Source of the DNA: Kineobactrum sediminis
GTDB taxonomy: Bacteria; Pseudomonadota; Gammaproteobacteria; Pseudomonadales; Halieaceae
DNA length: 64,000 nucleotides
Direction of reading: 5' to 3'
Assembly: GCF_002868715.1 (NCBI RefSeq)
Contig: NZ_PKLZ01000007.1
Location: 248,001-312,000, forward strand
Below the pieces are notes generated by a model. That model was not told where the DNA came from and did not search any database. It was given only the letters and a program-made list of their open reading frames with translations. A program made the translations under genes and the position numbers. This document shows positions 26,088-35,518 of this stretch, in pieces. Within the stretch, counting starts at the first letter, position 1. Each line of letters begins with the position of its first letter.

Positions 26088-27037
26088 GGTTGGCTAATCA
26101 GTTGTTCCAGTTTTAGCTGGTCGCTAATGAAATTGCGGATACCCTCCGCGAGTTTCGCTGTGGCCATGGCGTCATAATTGAGCTGTAGCCGGAATCCGGC
26201 TTCTGCAGATTCCTCTCGGGCATCGGCAGAATGCGCATCCAACGGCGTCAGCCTGCGCGCCAGCGGGGCAGTGTCAGCGGCCAGCGCCGCCAGCAAATCA
26301 GGGCTGATGGTAAGCCTGTCACAGCCTGCGAGCGCTTCGATTTCACCGGTATTACGAAAACTCGCACCCATCACTACGGTAGTATAGTCATGGGCCTTGT
26401 AATACTGGTAAATACGACGCACCGATATCACACCAGGATCATCTTCCGGGCTGTTGATCACCAGGTCGGTATTGGCCAGGTGCCAGTCCAGGATCCGGCC
26501 GACAAACGGCGACACCAGATACACCCCCGCATCGGCACAGGCCGCGGCCTGGGCAAAACCGAACAACAGGGTGAGGTTGCAGTTTATACCTTCACGCTCC
26601 AGTTGCTCACCGGCGCGTATACCCTCCCAGGTAGAGGCAATCTTGATCAGGATGCGGTCCCGGGATACGCCTGCCGCCTCGTACAGGCCCACAAGCTTAC
26701 GCGCACGGCTTATGGTCGCGCTGGTGTCAAAAGACAGCCGGGCATCCACCTCGGTAGAAATCCGGCCGGGCACAATTTCAAGAATTTCCCGCCCTACATC
26801 CACAGCAAAACGATCACAACAGTTGGCCAGTCGCTCGCTATCACTGCCGCCCTGGCCAGCAGCCCAGTCCCTGGCCTCCTTCAGCAGCATTGCGTAATGG
26901 GGCAGGGCCGCGGCCTTTAGCAGCAGGGACGGGTTGGTGGTTGCATCCTGGGGCTGAAAGGTGCGAATGGCTTCAATATCACCGGTATCGGCGACAACAT
27001 CCGTCATTGCTTTCAGTCGTTCAAGTTTGTTACTCAT
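26084..27037 (-). CDS. tal: transaldolase
   Basis: 317 residues, the TalA/TalB length. [12 protein letters not shown] near residue 33, the Schiff-base lysine in ILIKIAST, and the NLTLLF and [11 protein letters not shown] segments identify class 1 transaldolase. It transfers a dihydroxyacetone unit between sedoheptulose-7-P and glyceraldehyde-3-P in the non-oxidative pentose phosphate pathway. ATG 27037 (MSNKLERL) gives the canonical start; the longer open frame to 27121 is rejected. Co-transcribed with the TerB gene. Confidence 0.95.
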   Translation of the reverse strand: MSNKLERLKAMTDVVADTGDIEAIRTFQPQDATTNPSLLLKAAALPHYAMLLKEARDWAAGQGGSDSERLANCCDRFAVDVGREILEIVPGRISTEVDARLSFDTSATISRARKLVGLYEAAGVSRDRILIKIASTWEGIRAGEQLEREGINCNLTLLFGFAQAAACADAGVYLVSPFVGRILDWHLANTDLVINSPEDDPGVISVRRIYQYYKAHDYTTVVMGASFRNTGEIEALAGCDRLTISPDLLAALAADTAPLARRLTPLDAHSADAREESAEAGFRLQLNYDAMATAKLAEGIRNFISDQLKLEQLISQP

Positions 27038-27129
27038 AGTGCGGTGGCTCTTGCGGTCCAGGCCCCTATTGTAACGGCATTCTCCGGATTCTGCTTGCGC
27101 GGGCCATGCCCCGTTCGGCACTTGTGCAG

Positions 27130-28122
27130 TCAGGCCGGCTGAACGGCGGCGCCACTGACAAAGCGATAGGCCTGTTCAAGCACCTCAACGCCGGCGCCTG
27201 TGCGATGGGCATTCTCACTGATATGACGGCGGAACTGGCGGGCCCCTGGCAGGCCCTGGTAAAGCCCCAGCACATGCCGGGTAATGTGATGCAGCTGCGT
27301 ACCCGCGGCCAGTTCCGCGACCACATAGGGCAGCAACTGTGCGATAACCTCATCCCGCGACGCTACCGGATTGGTAGCACCGAACAGGTGCCGGTCGACA
27401 TCTGCCAGCAGCCAGGGATTCTGGTAGGCGGCCCGGCCCAGCATGACCCCATCGAGCTGCCCGAGGTGAGTATCGCATTCCTGCAGGGAATTGATGCCTC
27501 CATTAAGCACAATGGCAAGCTGTGGCAAGTCCGCTTTCAGCTGGTATACCCAGGGATAGTTGAGCGGCGGAATTTCGCGGTTCTGTTTCGGTGACAGGCC
27601 CTGCAGCCAGGCCTTGCGTGCGTGCACGATAAACACCTTGCAACCGGCTTCCGCGACGGGACCAATAAAATCCAGTAATTGCTGGTAGGACTCCATCTCG
27701 TCGATACCGATGCGATGCTTGACGGTAACCGGCAGCGCGCAACTTTCAATCATCGCCCTCACACACTCCGCCACCAGTTTTGGCCTGGCCATCAGGCAGG
27801 CGCCGAACATTCCCGATTGCACCCGGTCAGAGGGGCAGCCGCAATTGAGGTTTACCTCATTGTATCCCCACTGTTCGGCCCAGTGCGCACAGCGTGCCAG
27901 TTCGGCAGGGTCACTGCCGCCAAGCTGCAATGCCACCGGCGCCTCAGCCGGGTCAAAGCGCAGGAATCTCTCCCGATCCCCATGAATCAATGCGCCTGTA
28001 GTGACCATCTCCGTATACAGCCGTGCGCGCTTGCTCAACAGGCGCCACAGATAACGGCAATGGCGGTCAGACCAGTCCATCAGCGGGGCAGTACAAAAAC
28101 GATAAGGGGTGATATCGGGCAT
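27130..28122 (-). CDS. dusA: tRNA-dihydrouridine(20/20a) synthase DusA
   Basis: 330 residues. FMN-barrel start [12 protein letters not shown], the catalytic Cys in [21 protein letters not shown] and the IVLNGGI and [12 protein letters not shown] phosphate-binding motifs mark a Dus enzyme of subfamily A, which reduces U20/U20a in the tRNA D-loop. The length matches E. coli DusA (about 330). It lies 92 bases upstream of the transaldolase start on the same strand and may share its transcript. Confidence 0.95.
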   Translation of the reverse strand: MPDITPYRFCTAPLMDWSDRHCRYLWRLLSKRARLYTEMVTTGALIHGDRERFLRFDPAEAPVALQLGGSDPAELARCAHWAEQWGYNEVNLNCGCPSDRVQSGMFGACLMARPKLVAECVRAMIESCALPVTVKHRIGIDEMESYQQLLDFIGPVAEAGCKVFIVHARKAWLQGLSPKQNREIPPLNYPWVYQLKADLPQLAIVLNGGINSLQECDTHLGQLDGVMLGRAAYQNPWLLADVDRHLFGATNPVASRDEVIAQLLPYVVAELAAGTQLHHITRHVLGLYQGLPGARQFRRHISENAHRTGAGVEVLEQAYRFVSGAAVQPA

Positions 28123-28200
28123 GGTGGAGGCTTGGGTCCGAAAACCGTCTATTGTACCCGATCAGCCCCTTCTCCGAACACCAGCTGGGAGAACCGGCCG

Positions 28201-28228
28201 CCGGATCGCCGGATCGCCGGATCGCCGG
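28201..28228. repeat. three-and-a-half tandem copies of an 8-base unit
   Basis: CCGGATCG is repeated exactly three times (28201-28224) and followed by CCGG. It is in the gap between the dusA start and the end of the nuclease gene (28123-28256), outside any coding frame. It could be a slippage-prone simple repeat; no function is evident. Confidence 0.8.
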
Positions 28229-28256
28229 GCCGCTTTCCCTGAAAGCCGATGAACTT

Positions 28257-30089
28257 CTAGTCCGGTATCACACTGAGTTTCAGGTCGATGATAACGGGAT
28301 CGTGGTCCGAGGATCGGTAGGGTGTCGGCGCGTACAGGGTTTTGTGCTGACTCGCTGTCTTGAACTCGGTGTTGTAATCAAGAACACGAGGTTCATCCGC
28401 GTTGATATGCCAGTCCTGTACGTTGACGACCTTGGCTTTGAGGCTTGCGGAGGCCAGGGCGTGATCGAGATTGCCGGATTCGCCATCGTACACATAGGTA
28501 TAACTTCCCCTGCGCTTCAGGTTGCTATAACCGGCTGTTGCCAATGCACGGATCGGATCTTCCATGGAGTACGCATTAAGGTCGCCCATTACCAGTATAT
28601 CGGTATCGTCTATCCCTGTTGGATGGGTTTTCAACCAGTGCGCCAGGGCAATGGCAGCGTTGGTGCGCACGCCGTTACAGTTTCCCTGCAGCTGCGGATC
28701 CTCGGGGTCGCCGACATCGGCACAGGAAGACCCCTTGGACTTGAAATGGTTGATCACCAGGGTGATGCGATCGCCACTGGCGCCATGTTCAAAACTCTGG
28801 GCCAGGGCAGGGCGGTTCTTGCGATCGTTGAACAGGGCTGCACCCTTGTTGTTGCGCGGCGAATTGGCAGCGCTGAGCAGTTGCGCAGGATTGATGGGCA
28901 TAACCACCGATGGCCGGTACAGCAACCCCACCGCGATAGCGTCAGTACCAATTCGCAGGGTGTCAGTGGAAATAAAATCATAGCGCTCACCCGGTCCGCC
29001 GGCGCTATTCAAAGCCCCGGTCAGCTGGCTGATCGCACTGCGGGCAGCAAAGCCATCATTTTCAATTTCCATCAAGCCGATGATATCAGCGTCCATTGCC
29101 AACAGGGCTGCGACCAGTTTTGCCTGCTGCCGTTCAAGCTCGAGTGGGGTATCGGCGCCGCGGGCAGTCGGGAAGCCACCACCGGCGCCATCGCCATTGA
29201 AATAGTTGTACACATTAAAGCTGGCAATGCGCAGATCGGCGCCTGCGGCTGGCTGGGGAACTGCACGGCGCGCGTTTACAGTGTGCCGGTGCAGAGTGCC
29301 CTCGGGAATCAACCGATAGCTTCCGAAGGCGTAAGTCATGACCCCGGACAGATTGCCGATGCCATCGCCGACACGCAGCGGATTATCGGCTCCCAGCCCA
29401 ACCCCGGGAAAGCGTATCGGCTCGGGATTCTGCCTGTGGATACCGTCGTCGACCACCAGCCGGTTAAGGTCATTGGCGGCATTTACTGCATTGGCAGCGG
29501 TGCCCGGCGCGGCGACTTCAGTCGGTGTGAAGCGGCGGCCAAGGCCGACCGTGAACTCACCAAAACGCCCCAGTTTGAACACGTCGTTGACAGTGAGTAT
29601 CTGTGTGCTGGCGACCCTCATACCTTCAACGGTTTCCAGCTCGGACGGATTATCGAACGGCAATGTTATAACGGCTGCTGATGGCAGAGCGCGGCCCCGG
29701 GCACAGATCCTCACAACGGAAGTTTTGCTGATCTGGGTCAAGCCGTGATGCTCACCCACAATCCCCCTGACACGCACTCTATCGCCAACGGTTACCGGGC
29801 TTTTTGAAAACACGAAAATACCTTCGGAGGTTGCCGGGTCCCGGTCCTGGTCGACATCTTCCTCCTGCATGAAAAAGCCACCTGGCTGGCCGGCTTCCTG
29901 CAGATTGGCGATGACTATCGCTTCGGTATCGACTGCCTGGCCGCGCAGTGGCGAACGTACGCCGCTTCCCTGAATAACGGAGATCAGGGTGGCCGGGTGG
30001 CCACACGCCGCGCGAGCCGCCTGCTGGCTGCCGGCTATAGGGGAGAGGATGGCCAGTAGAGGAACCAGGAGGAGTGATATCAGGTTCAT
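28257..30089 (-). CDS. ExeM/NucH-family extracellular endonuclease
   Basis: 610 residues with an N-terminal signal peptide (hydrophobic to about residue 20), an OB-fold-like region (about 35-290) and a C-terminal endonuclease/exonuclease/phosphatase domain. LRIASFNVYNYF, LMEIENDGF, NHFKSKGSSC, VMGDLNAY and SDHDPVI supply the metal and catalytic residues (Glu, Asp, Asn, His). It is expected to be secreted or periplasmic and to degrade external DNA for nutrient use or biofilm turnover. There is no C-terminal sorting tag, unlike longer ExeM forms that end in a membrane anchor. Confidence 0.92.
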   Translation of the reverse strand: MNLISLLLVPLLAILSPIAGSQQAARAACGHPATLISVIQGSGVRSPLRGQAVDTEAIVIANLQEAGQPGGFFMQEEDVDQDRDPATSEGIFVFSKSPVTVGDRVRVRGIVGEHHGLTQISKTSVVRICARGRALPSAAVITLPFDNPSELETVEGMRVASTQILTVNDVFKLGRFGEFTVGLGRRFTPTEVAAPGTAANAVNAANDLNRLVVDDGIHRQNPEPIRFPGVGLGADNPLRVGDGIGNLSGVMTYAFGSYRLIPEGTLHRHTVNARRAVPQPAAGADLRIASFNVYNYFNGDGAGGGFPTARGADTPLELERQQAKLVAALLAMDADIIGLMEIENDGFAARSAISQLTGALNSAGGPGERYDFISTDTLRIGTDAIAVGLLYRPSVVMPINPAQLLSAANSPRNNKGAALFNDRKNRPALAQSFEHGASGDRITLVINHFKSKGSSCADVGDPEDPQLQGNCNGVRTNAAIALAHWLKTHPTGIDDTDILVMGDLNAYSMEDPIRALATAGYSNLKRRGSYTYVYDGESGNLDHALASASLKAKVVNVQDWHINADEPRVLDYNTEFKTASQHKTLYAPTPYRSSDHDPVIIDLKLSVIPD

Positions 30090-30217
30090 GGTACGTTCCT
30101 GTGGGCGGCGGGTATTTCGCGGTTATACTGATTTTCGTTGATGTTGGGCCAAAGTGTGCTCCCGTAACGTACAAGCCCCGAGCAACTGATTAACCCGGCA
30201 ACTGCAGAGATCGAAGC

Positions 30218-30796
30218 ATGAAAAACCCCAACCCGCAAGGGAAAGGACTGGTGCCCGTACTGGAACACTGGCACGCATTGCAGCCTGGAACGGTCGCTGC
30301 AAAACCGGCCGGGGAGTTGCTGGTGGATTACTTCGCCTCAGCGCTGGTGCTGTCTGCGAGTTTTGCCTTCAAGCCGGTGGTCGGTTGTGACTATTTCCTG
30401 TACTGGTCGGGCCACCGCTGGCAACTCTCACTGATCAATCCGCAGGAGTGGGGTAGCCGCGCACCCGGGGCCTGTGTCGGTGAATGCCGTCTGCGCTCCG
30501 ACATGACCTGGCAGATCGTCCCCGGTGAACAATTGAAAGATGATTCTGGATTGCAACGCGCGCTCGCCAATTTTCTCGACGGCTTTCTGGAGACGATAGG
30601 GGGCGCCAGTAGTCTCGAGCAAACCTTGCCGGGTTATGTAGCGGAGCTGCCGTATTACCAGCGTCTGCTCGCCACTGGCCTTACGTCCTCTGTACGCCAG
30701 TCATTGCGGCATTCCGGGCTGACCGATATTCCCGGGGCCCAGTGGCTTGATCACGACAGGGTCCGGTCGTTATTCTCGCATTCGGGCAATCAGTAA
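30218..30796 (+). CDS. DUF2452-like protein (C1orf50-like)
   Basis: 192 residues. The opening NPNPQGKGLVPVLEHW, the motif YFLYWSGHRWQLSLINPQEWG and CRLRSDMTW fit the DUF2452 pattern, a small family that also includes human C1orf50. The C-terminal 60 residues are outside that pattern. Soluble, no signal peptide, function unknown. It is followed 53 bases later by the HAD gene. The family call rests on remembered motif spacing and should be confirmed. Confidence 0.6.
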   Translation: MKNPNPQGKGLVPVLEHWHALQPGTVAAKPAGELLVDYFASALVLSASFAFKPVVGCDYFLYWSGHRWQLSLINPQEWGSRAPGACVGECRLRSDMTWQIVPGEQLKDDSGLQRALANFLDGFLETIGGASSLEQTLPGYVAELPYYQRLLATGLTSSVRQSLRHSGLTDIPGAQWLDHDRVRSLFSHSGNQ

Positions 30797-30849
30797 AGTA
30801 ACGTTCTACACTAAGAACACGGGAGTCTGTTATCAACATCACCGAACCC

Positions 30850-31431
30850 ATGCAGGGAATCATTTTTGATCTCGACGGGACACTGGTAAATTCGCGACTG
30901 GACTTTGATGCCCTGCGAGCTGAAACCGGATGCCCGGAAAGCCTCGGACTGCTGGAGTTTATGGATACACTGTCATGTCCGCAGCAACGTGCGCAAACCG
31001 CCGCCATTATTGATCGTCATGAGCAGGAGGGTGCTGTTGCGTCAACATGGATAACGGGCGCGCAGCGTTACCTGGAGGCACTGGTTGCGGCCGGCGTGCC
31101 TGTGGGTATTGTTACCCGCAACTCGCGTAGCGTGGTCGCAAAGGTACAGCAGAAACTGTTGTTACCGGATATCCCGGTGATTACCCGCGAGGATGCGCTG
31201 CCCAAGCCGGATCCTGCCGGGCTGTTGCAACTGGCCCGCCTCTGGCAGTTACCGGTGCACCGGTTGGCTTATATCGGCGACTTCCGCTTTGATCTGGAGG
31301 CGGCCCGCAACGCCGGTATGCTGGCTGTACTTTACGCCGAACAGTCCGGTGGTGATGATGAACACCTGGCTGATCTCGTGTTCAGTCACTTCGACCAACT
31401 GGCAGAATTATTGCCCGTAAAGCGAGATTAG
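30850..31431 (+). CDS. HAD-superfamily phosphatase (phosphoglycolate phosphatase-like)
   Basis: 193 residues with HAD motif I FDLDGTLVNS (residues 6-15), motif II in VGIVTRNS, motif III Lys in ALPKPDP and motif IV in YIGDFRFDLEAA. The small cap between motifs I and II places it with Gph-like subclass I phosphatases. The substrate is a small phosphorylated metabolite, unknown. The following ABM-type gene starts two bases after the stop. Confidence 0.92.
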   Translation: MQGIIFDLDGTLVNSRLDFDALRAETGCPESLGLLEFMDTLSCPQQRAQTAAIIDRHEQEGAVASTWITGAQRYLEALVAAGVPVGIVTRNSRSVVAKVQQKLLLPDIPVITREDALPKPDPAGLLQLARLWQLPVHRLAYIGDFRFDLEAARNAGMLAVLYAEQSGGDDEHLADLVFSHFDQLAELLPVKRD

Positions 31432-31433
31432 GA

Positions 31434-31751
31434 ATGCATTATATTTTTGAGGTTTTTCTGAAGCCGGGTTACAGCGCTGAACAGTATGCCGAGGCATGGA
31501 CTCGCGCCAGCGAAATTATCCAGCGTGCGCCCGGCGCCCAGGGCACCCGCTTGCATCGTAAAATCGGCGATCCACAACGGCTGCTGGCAATTGCCACGTG
31601 GGAGAGTAAAGAGGCGCGTGACGCCATGGAATCGCAACTGCCGGAAAGCGTTGCCGAGATCATTGCCGAACAGACGCCTCATGTTGAAATCACCCTGATC
31701 GGCGAATTCGAAGCGCCGGAGTGGACGGTGCTGCCCGAACAACAGCGATAA
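31434..31751 (+). CDS. small ABM-like (dimeric alpha-beta barrel) protein
   Basis: 105 residues with the ferredoxin-like pattern of antibiotic-biosynthesis-monooxygenase domains: YIFEVFLKPGY, then GAQGTRLHRKIGDPQRLLAIATWESKEARDAM. Such proteins are heme-degrading enzymes, quinol monooxygenases or simply ligand-binding dimers. It follows the HAD gene by two bases and precedes the propeller gene by 19, so these three are likely one operon. Confidence 0.72.
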   Translation: MHYIFEVFLKPGYSAEQYAEAWTRASEIIQRAPGAQGTRLHRKIGDPQRLLAIATWESKEARDAMESQLPESVAEIIAEQTPHVEITLIGEFEAPEWTVLPEQQR

Positions 31752-31770
31752 CTTCTTGCGAGGATTGCCC

Positions 31771-32811
31771 ATGAACCGTATCCGTATTGTGATTGCCATC
31801 TGGACCCTGCTCGGATTTCTCATCGCAAGCGCCACTCACGGCGCAACACTGGTGGTGGCCAATAAAAGCGAGGCAACCGTCAGCCTGGTGGCAGTCGAGG
31901 ATCTGCGGGTAGTGGCCACGCTGCCCACGGGCAATGGCCCACACGAGGTCGCCGTCTCCCCCGATGGGCGTCACGCCCTGGTCAGCGACTACGGTACCGG
32001 CGCCGAACCGGGGCACAGCCTGACCCTGGTTGATATTGTTGATGCCGCGGCGATGGCCACTATCGCGTTACCGCCAAACAGCCGCCCTCACGGTCTTGAG
32101 TGGCTGGATGACAGCCACGCTGTGGTGACTGCGGAGGGCAGGAGAAGCCTGCTGGTTATCGATGTCAATGCAGAGAAAGTGTTGTATGAAGTTGCAACGG
32201 ACCAGGAGGGAACCCACATGCTGGCCCTGTCCGCAAACCAGAGACAGGCCTTCACCACCAATATCGGTTCGGGAACACTCACGGTGGTGGATCTGCTGGC
32301 GCGCAAAAAGCGCACTGATATAGAGACCGGAGAAGGCGCGGAGGGCATCGCGCTGGTGCGGGAGAACGAGATATGGGTAACCAATCGCGCCGCCGGCACG
32401 GTGAGCATCATCGACGCGAACGCTCTCGAGATTCTCGCGACACTGGACCTGCCGGGCTTCCCGATCAGGGCGGAGGCGGACGATGCGCGCGCCCGGGTCT
32501 ACATTACCCTGGCCAGGGCCGATGCACTGGTGGTCATGGATGTTGCCGAGCGCCGGGTGCTGGAGCGGCTGGACTTTGATGTCAGTGCGGCCCGTCCCGA
32601 GAAGACCCTGTTGAGTGACCTGATACCAGACAGCTCCATCCCTGTGGGCGTGCTGCTTTCGAGAGATGGAAAATGGTTGTTTGTCGCCCACACCAACGCC
32701 CATTTAATAACAGTGTGGGATGCGGCGACCCTCGAGTACCAGGGCGATTTGTCCGTAGGCCTGGAGCCCGACGGTATGGCCTGGTCGCCGGTAGCGGTGG
32801 ATCAGCCCTGA
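31771..32811 (+). CDS. exported YncE-like seven-bladed beta-propeller protein
   Basis: 346 residues with a signal peptide (MNRIRIVIAIWTLLGFLIAS..., cleavage near residue 23-25) and repeated YVTN/YncE-type blades: LVVANKSEATVSLV, PTGNGPHEVAVSPDGRHALV, RPHGLEWL, WVTNRAAGTVSII, WLFVAHTNAHLITVWD. Such periplasmic propellers bind DNA, metals or partner proteins; no catalytic residue is visible. A GCGAGGA site precedes the ATG at 31771. The last ten bases overlap the convergent ABC ATPase gene. Confidence 0.88.
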   Translation: MNRIRIVIAIWTLLGFLIASATHGATLVVANKSEATVSLVAVEDLRVVATLPTGNGPHEVAVSPDGRHALVSDYGTGAEPGHSLTLVDIVDAAAMATIALPPNSRPHGLEWLDDSHAVVTAEGRRSLLVIDVNAEKVLYEVATDQEGTHMLALSANQRQAFTTNIGSGTLTVVDLLARKKRTDIETGEGAEGIALVRENEIWVTNRAAGTVSIIDANALEILATLDLPGFPIRAEADDARARVYITLARADALVVMDVAERRVLERLDFDVSAARPEKTLLSDLIPDSSIPVGVLLSRDGKWLFVAHTNAHLITVWDAATLEYQGDLSVGLEPDGMAWSPVAVDQP

Positions 32812-33851
32812 TTCGCGGAGAACACGACCACATGCTGAAGGTGGAACCGCACCGGCAAATGACTGCCCAGCGCCACATCCACATGGCTGGGTGTGAGGCA
32901 GGGCACATGCTGGCCGTCGGGCAGTAACAGGTCATAGAGGTTGTGCGCGCCGCGGAATGCCTTGCCCACCACCCGCAGTTGCAGATCGCTGCTGTCATCG
33001 TGGATGACATCGTCCGGTCGCACCAGCAAGCGCATGGGCTCGCCTGCCCGCCACCGGGGGTGGCCCTGGTCGAGTACACCCAGGCCATCACTCATTTCCC
33101 CGGCGGCGTTAACAGTCACGGTAATCATGTTGCCATCACCGATAAATTCCGCAACGAATTCATTACCGGGATTGTGGTAGAGATTGTAGGGCGTATCGGA
33201 TTGTGCGACCCGGCCATGATTGAGCAGACTGACCTGGTCCGCCATGGCGAACGCTTCATTCTGATCGTGGGTCACCAGAATGGCAGTCACTCCATTCTGT
33301 TTCAGCAGGTCCCGTACCTCTGTCGCCAACTGGGTGCGCAGTTCGCTGTCGAGACTGGAAAAAGGCTCGTCCAGCAACAGGATTTCCGGATTGGGAGCCA
33401 GTGCCCGCGCCAGCGCCACGCGCTGTTGCTGGCCCCCGGAAAGTTCATGGGGAAAGGCCCCGGCATAAGGTGCCAGGGCCACCAGGTCCAGCATTTCTTC
33501 AACCCGCTGCCGGCGTTTCCCCGGGGGCAGTTGGCTCAACCCGAAGCCGACGTTACGGCGCACGTCCAGGTGCGGGAACAGCGCGAAGTCCTGGAACACC
33601 ATGCCCACCTTGCGTTGCTCGGGGGGCAATTGCCTGCGGGGTGTACTGATGACGGTCCCACGCAGGGCGATACTGCCTGCGGTAATCGGCTCAAAGCCGG
33701 CAATCGCACGCAGCAGGGTGGTTTTACCGCAGCCCGAGGGGCCCAGCAGACAGCCAATCTGGCCCTTTTCCAGGGTTAACGTAACAGCATCCACGGCGGT
33801 AAACTCACCATATTTAATCGACACCTGCTGCAGTTCCAGCTGGCTGTTCAT
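32802..33851 (-). CDS. fbpC: ferric iron ABC transporter ATP-binding protein
   Basis: 349 residues. Walker A GPSGCGKTT, the Q-loop, signature LSGGQQQRVALARAL, Walker B LLLDEPFSSLD and the H-loop THDQNEA are intact, followed by a C-terminal TOBE-like regulatory domain (from about 240) of the FbpC/PotA class. It powers the upstream permease and binding protein. The ATG overlaps the permease stop by 4 bases. Confidence 0.93.
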   Translation of the reverse strand: MNSQLELQQVSIKYGEFTAVDAVTLTLEKGQIGCLLGPSGCGKTTLLRAIAGFEPITAGSIALRGTVISTPRRQLPPEQRKVGMVFQDFALFPHLDVRRNVGFGLSQLPPGKRRQRVEEMLDLVALAPYAGAFPHELSGGQQQRVALARALAPNPEILLLDEPFSSLDSELRTQLATEVRDLLKQNGVTAILVTHDQNEAFAMADQVSLLNHGRVAQSDTPYNLYHNPGNEFVAEFIGDGNMITVTVNAAGEMSDGLGVLDQGHPRWRAGEPMRLLVRPDDVIHDDSSDLQLRVVGKAFRGAHNLYDLLLPDGQHVPCLTPSHVDVALGSHLPVRFHLQHVVVFSANQG

Positions 33852-35518
33852 GCGGACTCCTGTGGGCCGGGCATACTGCGGGACATGAGGATAACAGGCA
33901 ATAGACCGATCAGCACGATCGCCAGTGCCGGCAGCGCCGCATCGGCCAGCCGTTCATCCGAGGCCAGCTCGTGTGCTCGTACAGCCAGGGTATTGAAGTT
34001 GAATGGGCGCAGGATGAGTGTTGTCGGTAATTCCTTGAGGACATCCACAAATACCAGCAACAGTGCGGTTAATACACTGCCACGCAACATGGGCAGGTGA
34101 ATCCGGCGCAGTATACTTAATGGGCTGTGGCCAAGGGATCGCGCGGATTCATCAATGCCGGGACGAATGCGCGCCAGTCCTGATTCGACGGTTTGCAGCG
34201 AGACTGCAAGAAAGCGCACAACATAGGCAAAAACCAGGGCAATCAGCGTACCACTCAATAATAACCCCGAGGATATGCCCAGGGTTTCCCGCAGCAGGCT
34301 GTCCACCGTGTTATCGAACCAGGCGAAAGGTATGAGAACACCTACCGCTATCACCGTTCCCGGTACGGCATAGCCCATCCCGGCAACGCGCACTGCAGCC
34401 GTTTCCGCAGGCCCCGGATATAAACGCTTGCCGTAGCCGAACAGTAGCGCCAGTAGCAGGCAGCAAAAGGAAGCCAGCGCCGCCAGCATAAAACTGTTGC
34501 TCACCAGTTGCAGGAAACGGACATCGAAAATCTGCAGGTAATTAGCTGCGCCCCACACCGCCAGCTGGGCGGCCGGGAACAGGAATCCGGCCAGCAGAAT
34601 CATCAGCGCCACGCTGAAACCCAGCGCGGCACGCCAGCCGCGCAGGGAAATACGGGTGGGAAAGTCACGCACCGCGGTCTTGTGAAAACGGAGTCGTTGT
34701 CGGGAGCGTCGCTCCAGAATCAACAGGGTGAACACGAATAACAGCAGAAAAGCCGCCAGCTGCGCTGCTGTCTGCAACTCACCGAGCCCGTACCAGGTCC
34801 GGAAGATGCCGGTGGTGAAGGTGCTCACGCCGAAATAGGCCACCGTCCCGTAATCAGCCAGGGTCTCCATCAGCGCCAGGCTGACACCGGCCGCAATCGC
34901 CGGCCGGGCCAAGGGCAGGCCGACCAGGAAAAGGGTTTGCCACGGTGTTTTGCCGAGATTGCGGCTGGCCTCAAGCACCGCGGTGGACTGCTCCAGAAAT
35001 GCAACCCGCACCAGCAGATACACATAGGGGTAAAGCACCAGGGAGAGCATACAAATGGCGCCGCCCAGTGACCTGATCTCCGGGAACCAGTAGTCGCCAA
35101 AGCCCCAGCCAAAGGTGTCTCGCAACAGGGTTTGTACGGGCCCCGCATAATCGAGCATACCGGTATAGGTATAGGCCATGATATAAGCCGGCATGGCCAT
35201 GGGCAGCAACAGCGCCCAGCTGAAGAAACGGCGGCCGGGAAATTCGCACATGGCGGTCAGCCACGCAGCGCTGACCCCCAGGCTGAAAGTGCCCAGCCCC
35301 ACGCCCAGCATCAGCACTATGGAATTGAACACATAGTCGCTGATTACCGTACTCAACAGGTGTTGCCAGGCAGGGCTGTAGCCCGCAAGCAGGCTGGCAA
35401 CCACTACCAGCACGGGTATGGCTATGAGTAGCGTTCCCAGTAATATGCCAGTGCGCCAGAGTCGCGCTGGCCAGGGACTGGGCTCCGGGTAGGTAAACGC
35501 AGGGGTGCCTACTTCCAA
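33848..35518 (-). CDS. fbpB: ferric iron ABC transporter permease (fused double BPD_transp_1)
   Basis: 556 residues with about twelve membrane segments in two repeats, each with an EAA-type loop (EASRNLGKTPWQTLFLVGLPLARP and DESARSLGHSPLSILRRIHLPML), the fused permease layout of FbpB/HitB. The only upstream start in a sensible place is a TTG at 35518 that overlaps the binding-protein gene by ten bases, which implies translational coupling. Confidence 0.93.
   Translation of the reverse strand: MEVGTPAFTYPEPSPWPARLWRTGILLGTLLIAIPVLVVVASLLAGYSPAWQHLLSTVISDYVFNSIVLMLGVGLGTFSLGVSAAWLTAMCEFPGRRFFSWALLLPMAMPAYIMAYTYTGMLDYAGPVQTLLRDTFGWGFGDYWFPEIRSLGGAICMLSLVLYPYVYLLVRVAFLEQSTAVLEASRNLGKTPWQTLFLVGLPLARPAIAAGVSLALMETLADYGTVAYFGVSTFTTGIFRTWYGLGELQTAAQLAAFLLLFVFTLLILERRSRQRLRFHKTAVRDFPTRISLRGWRAALGFSVALMILLAGFLFPAAQLAVWGAANYLQIFDVRFLQLVSNSFMLAALASFCCLLLALLFGYGKRLYPGPAETAAVRVAGMGYAVPGTVIAVGVLIPFAWFDNTVDSLLRETLGISSGLLLSGTLIALVFAYVVRFLAVSLQTVESGLARIRPGIDESARSLGHSPLSILRRIHLPMLRGSVLTALLLVFVDVLKELPTTLILRPFNFNTLAVRAHELASDERLADAALPALAIVLIGLLPVILMSRSMPGPQESA

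Noticed and set aside
28152-29681. 509-residue open frame opposite the ExeM/NucH gene
   Set aside because: The nuclease on the minus strand has full catalytic motifs; the plus frame has none.
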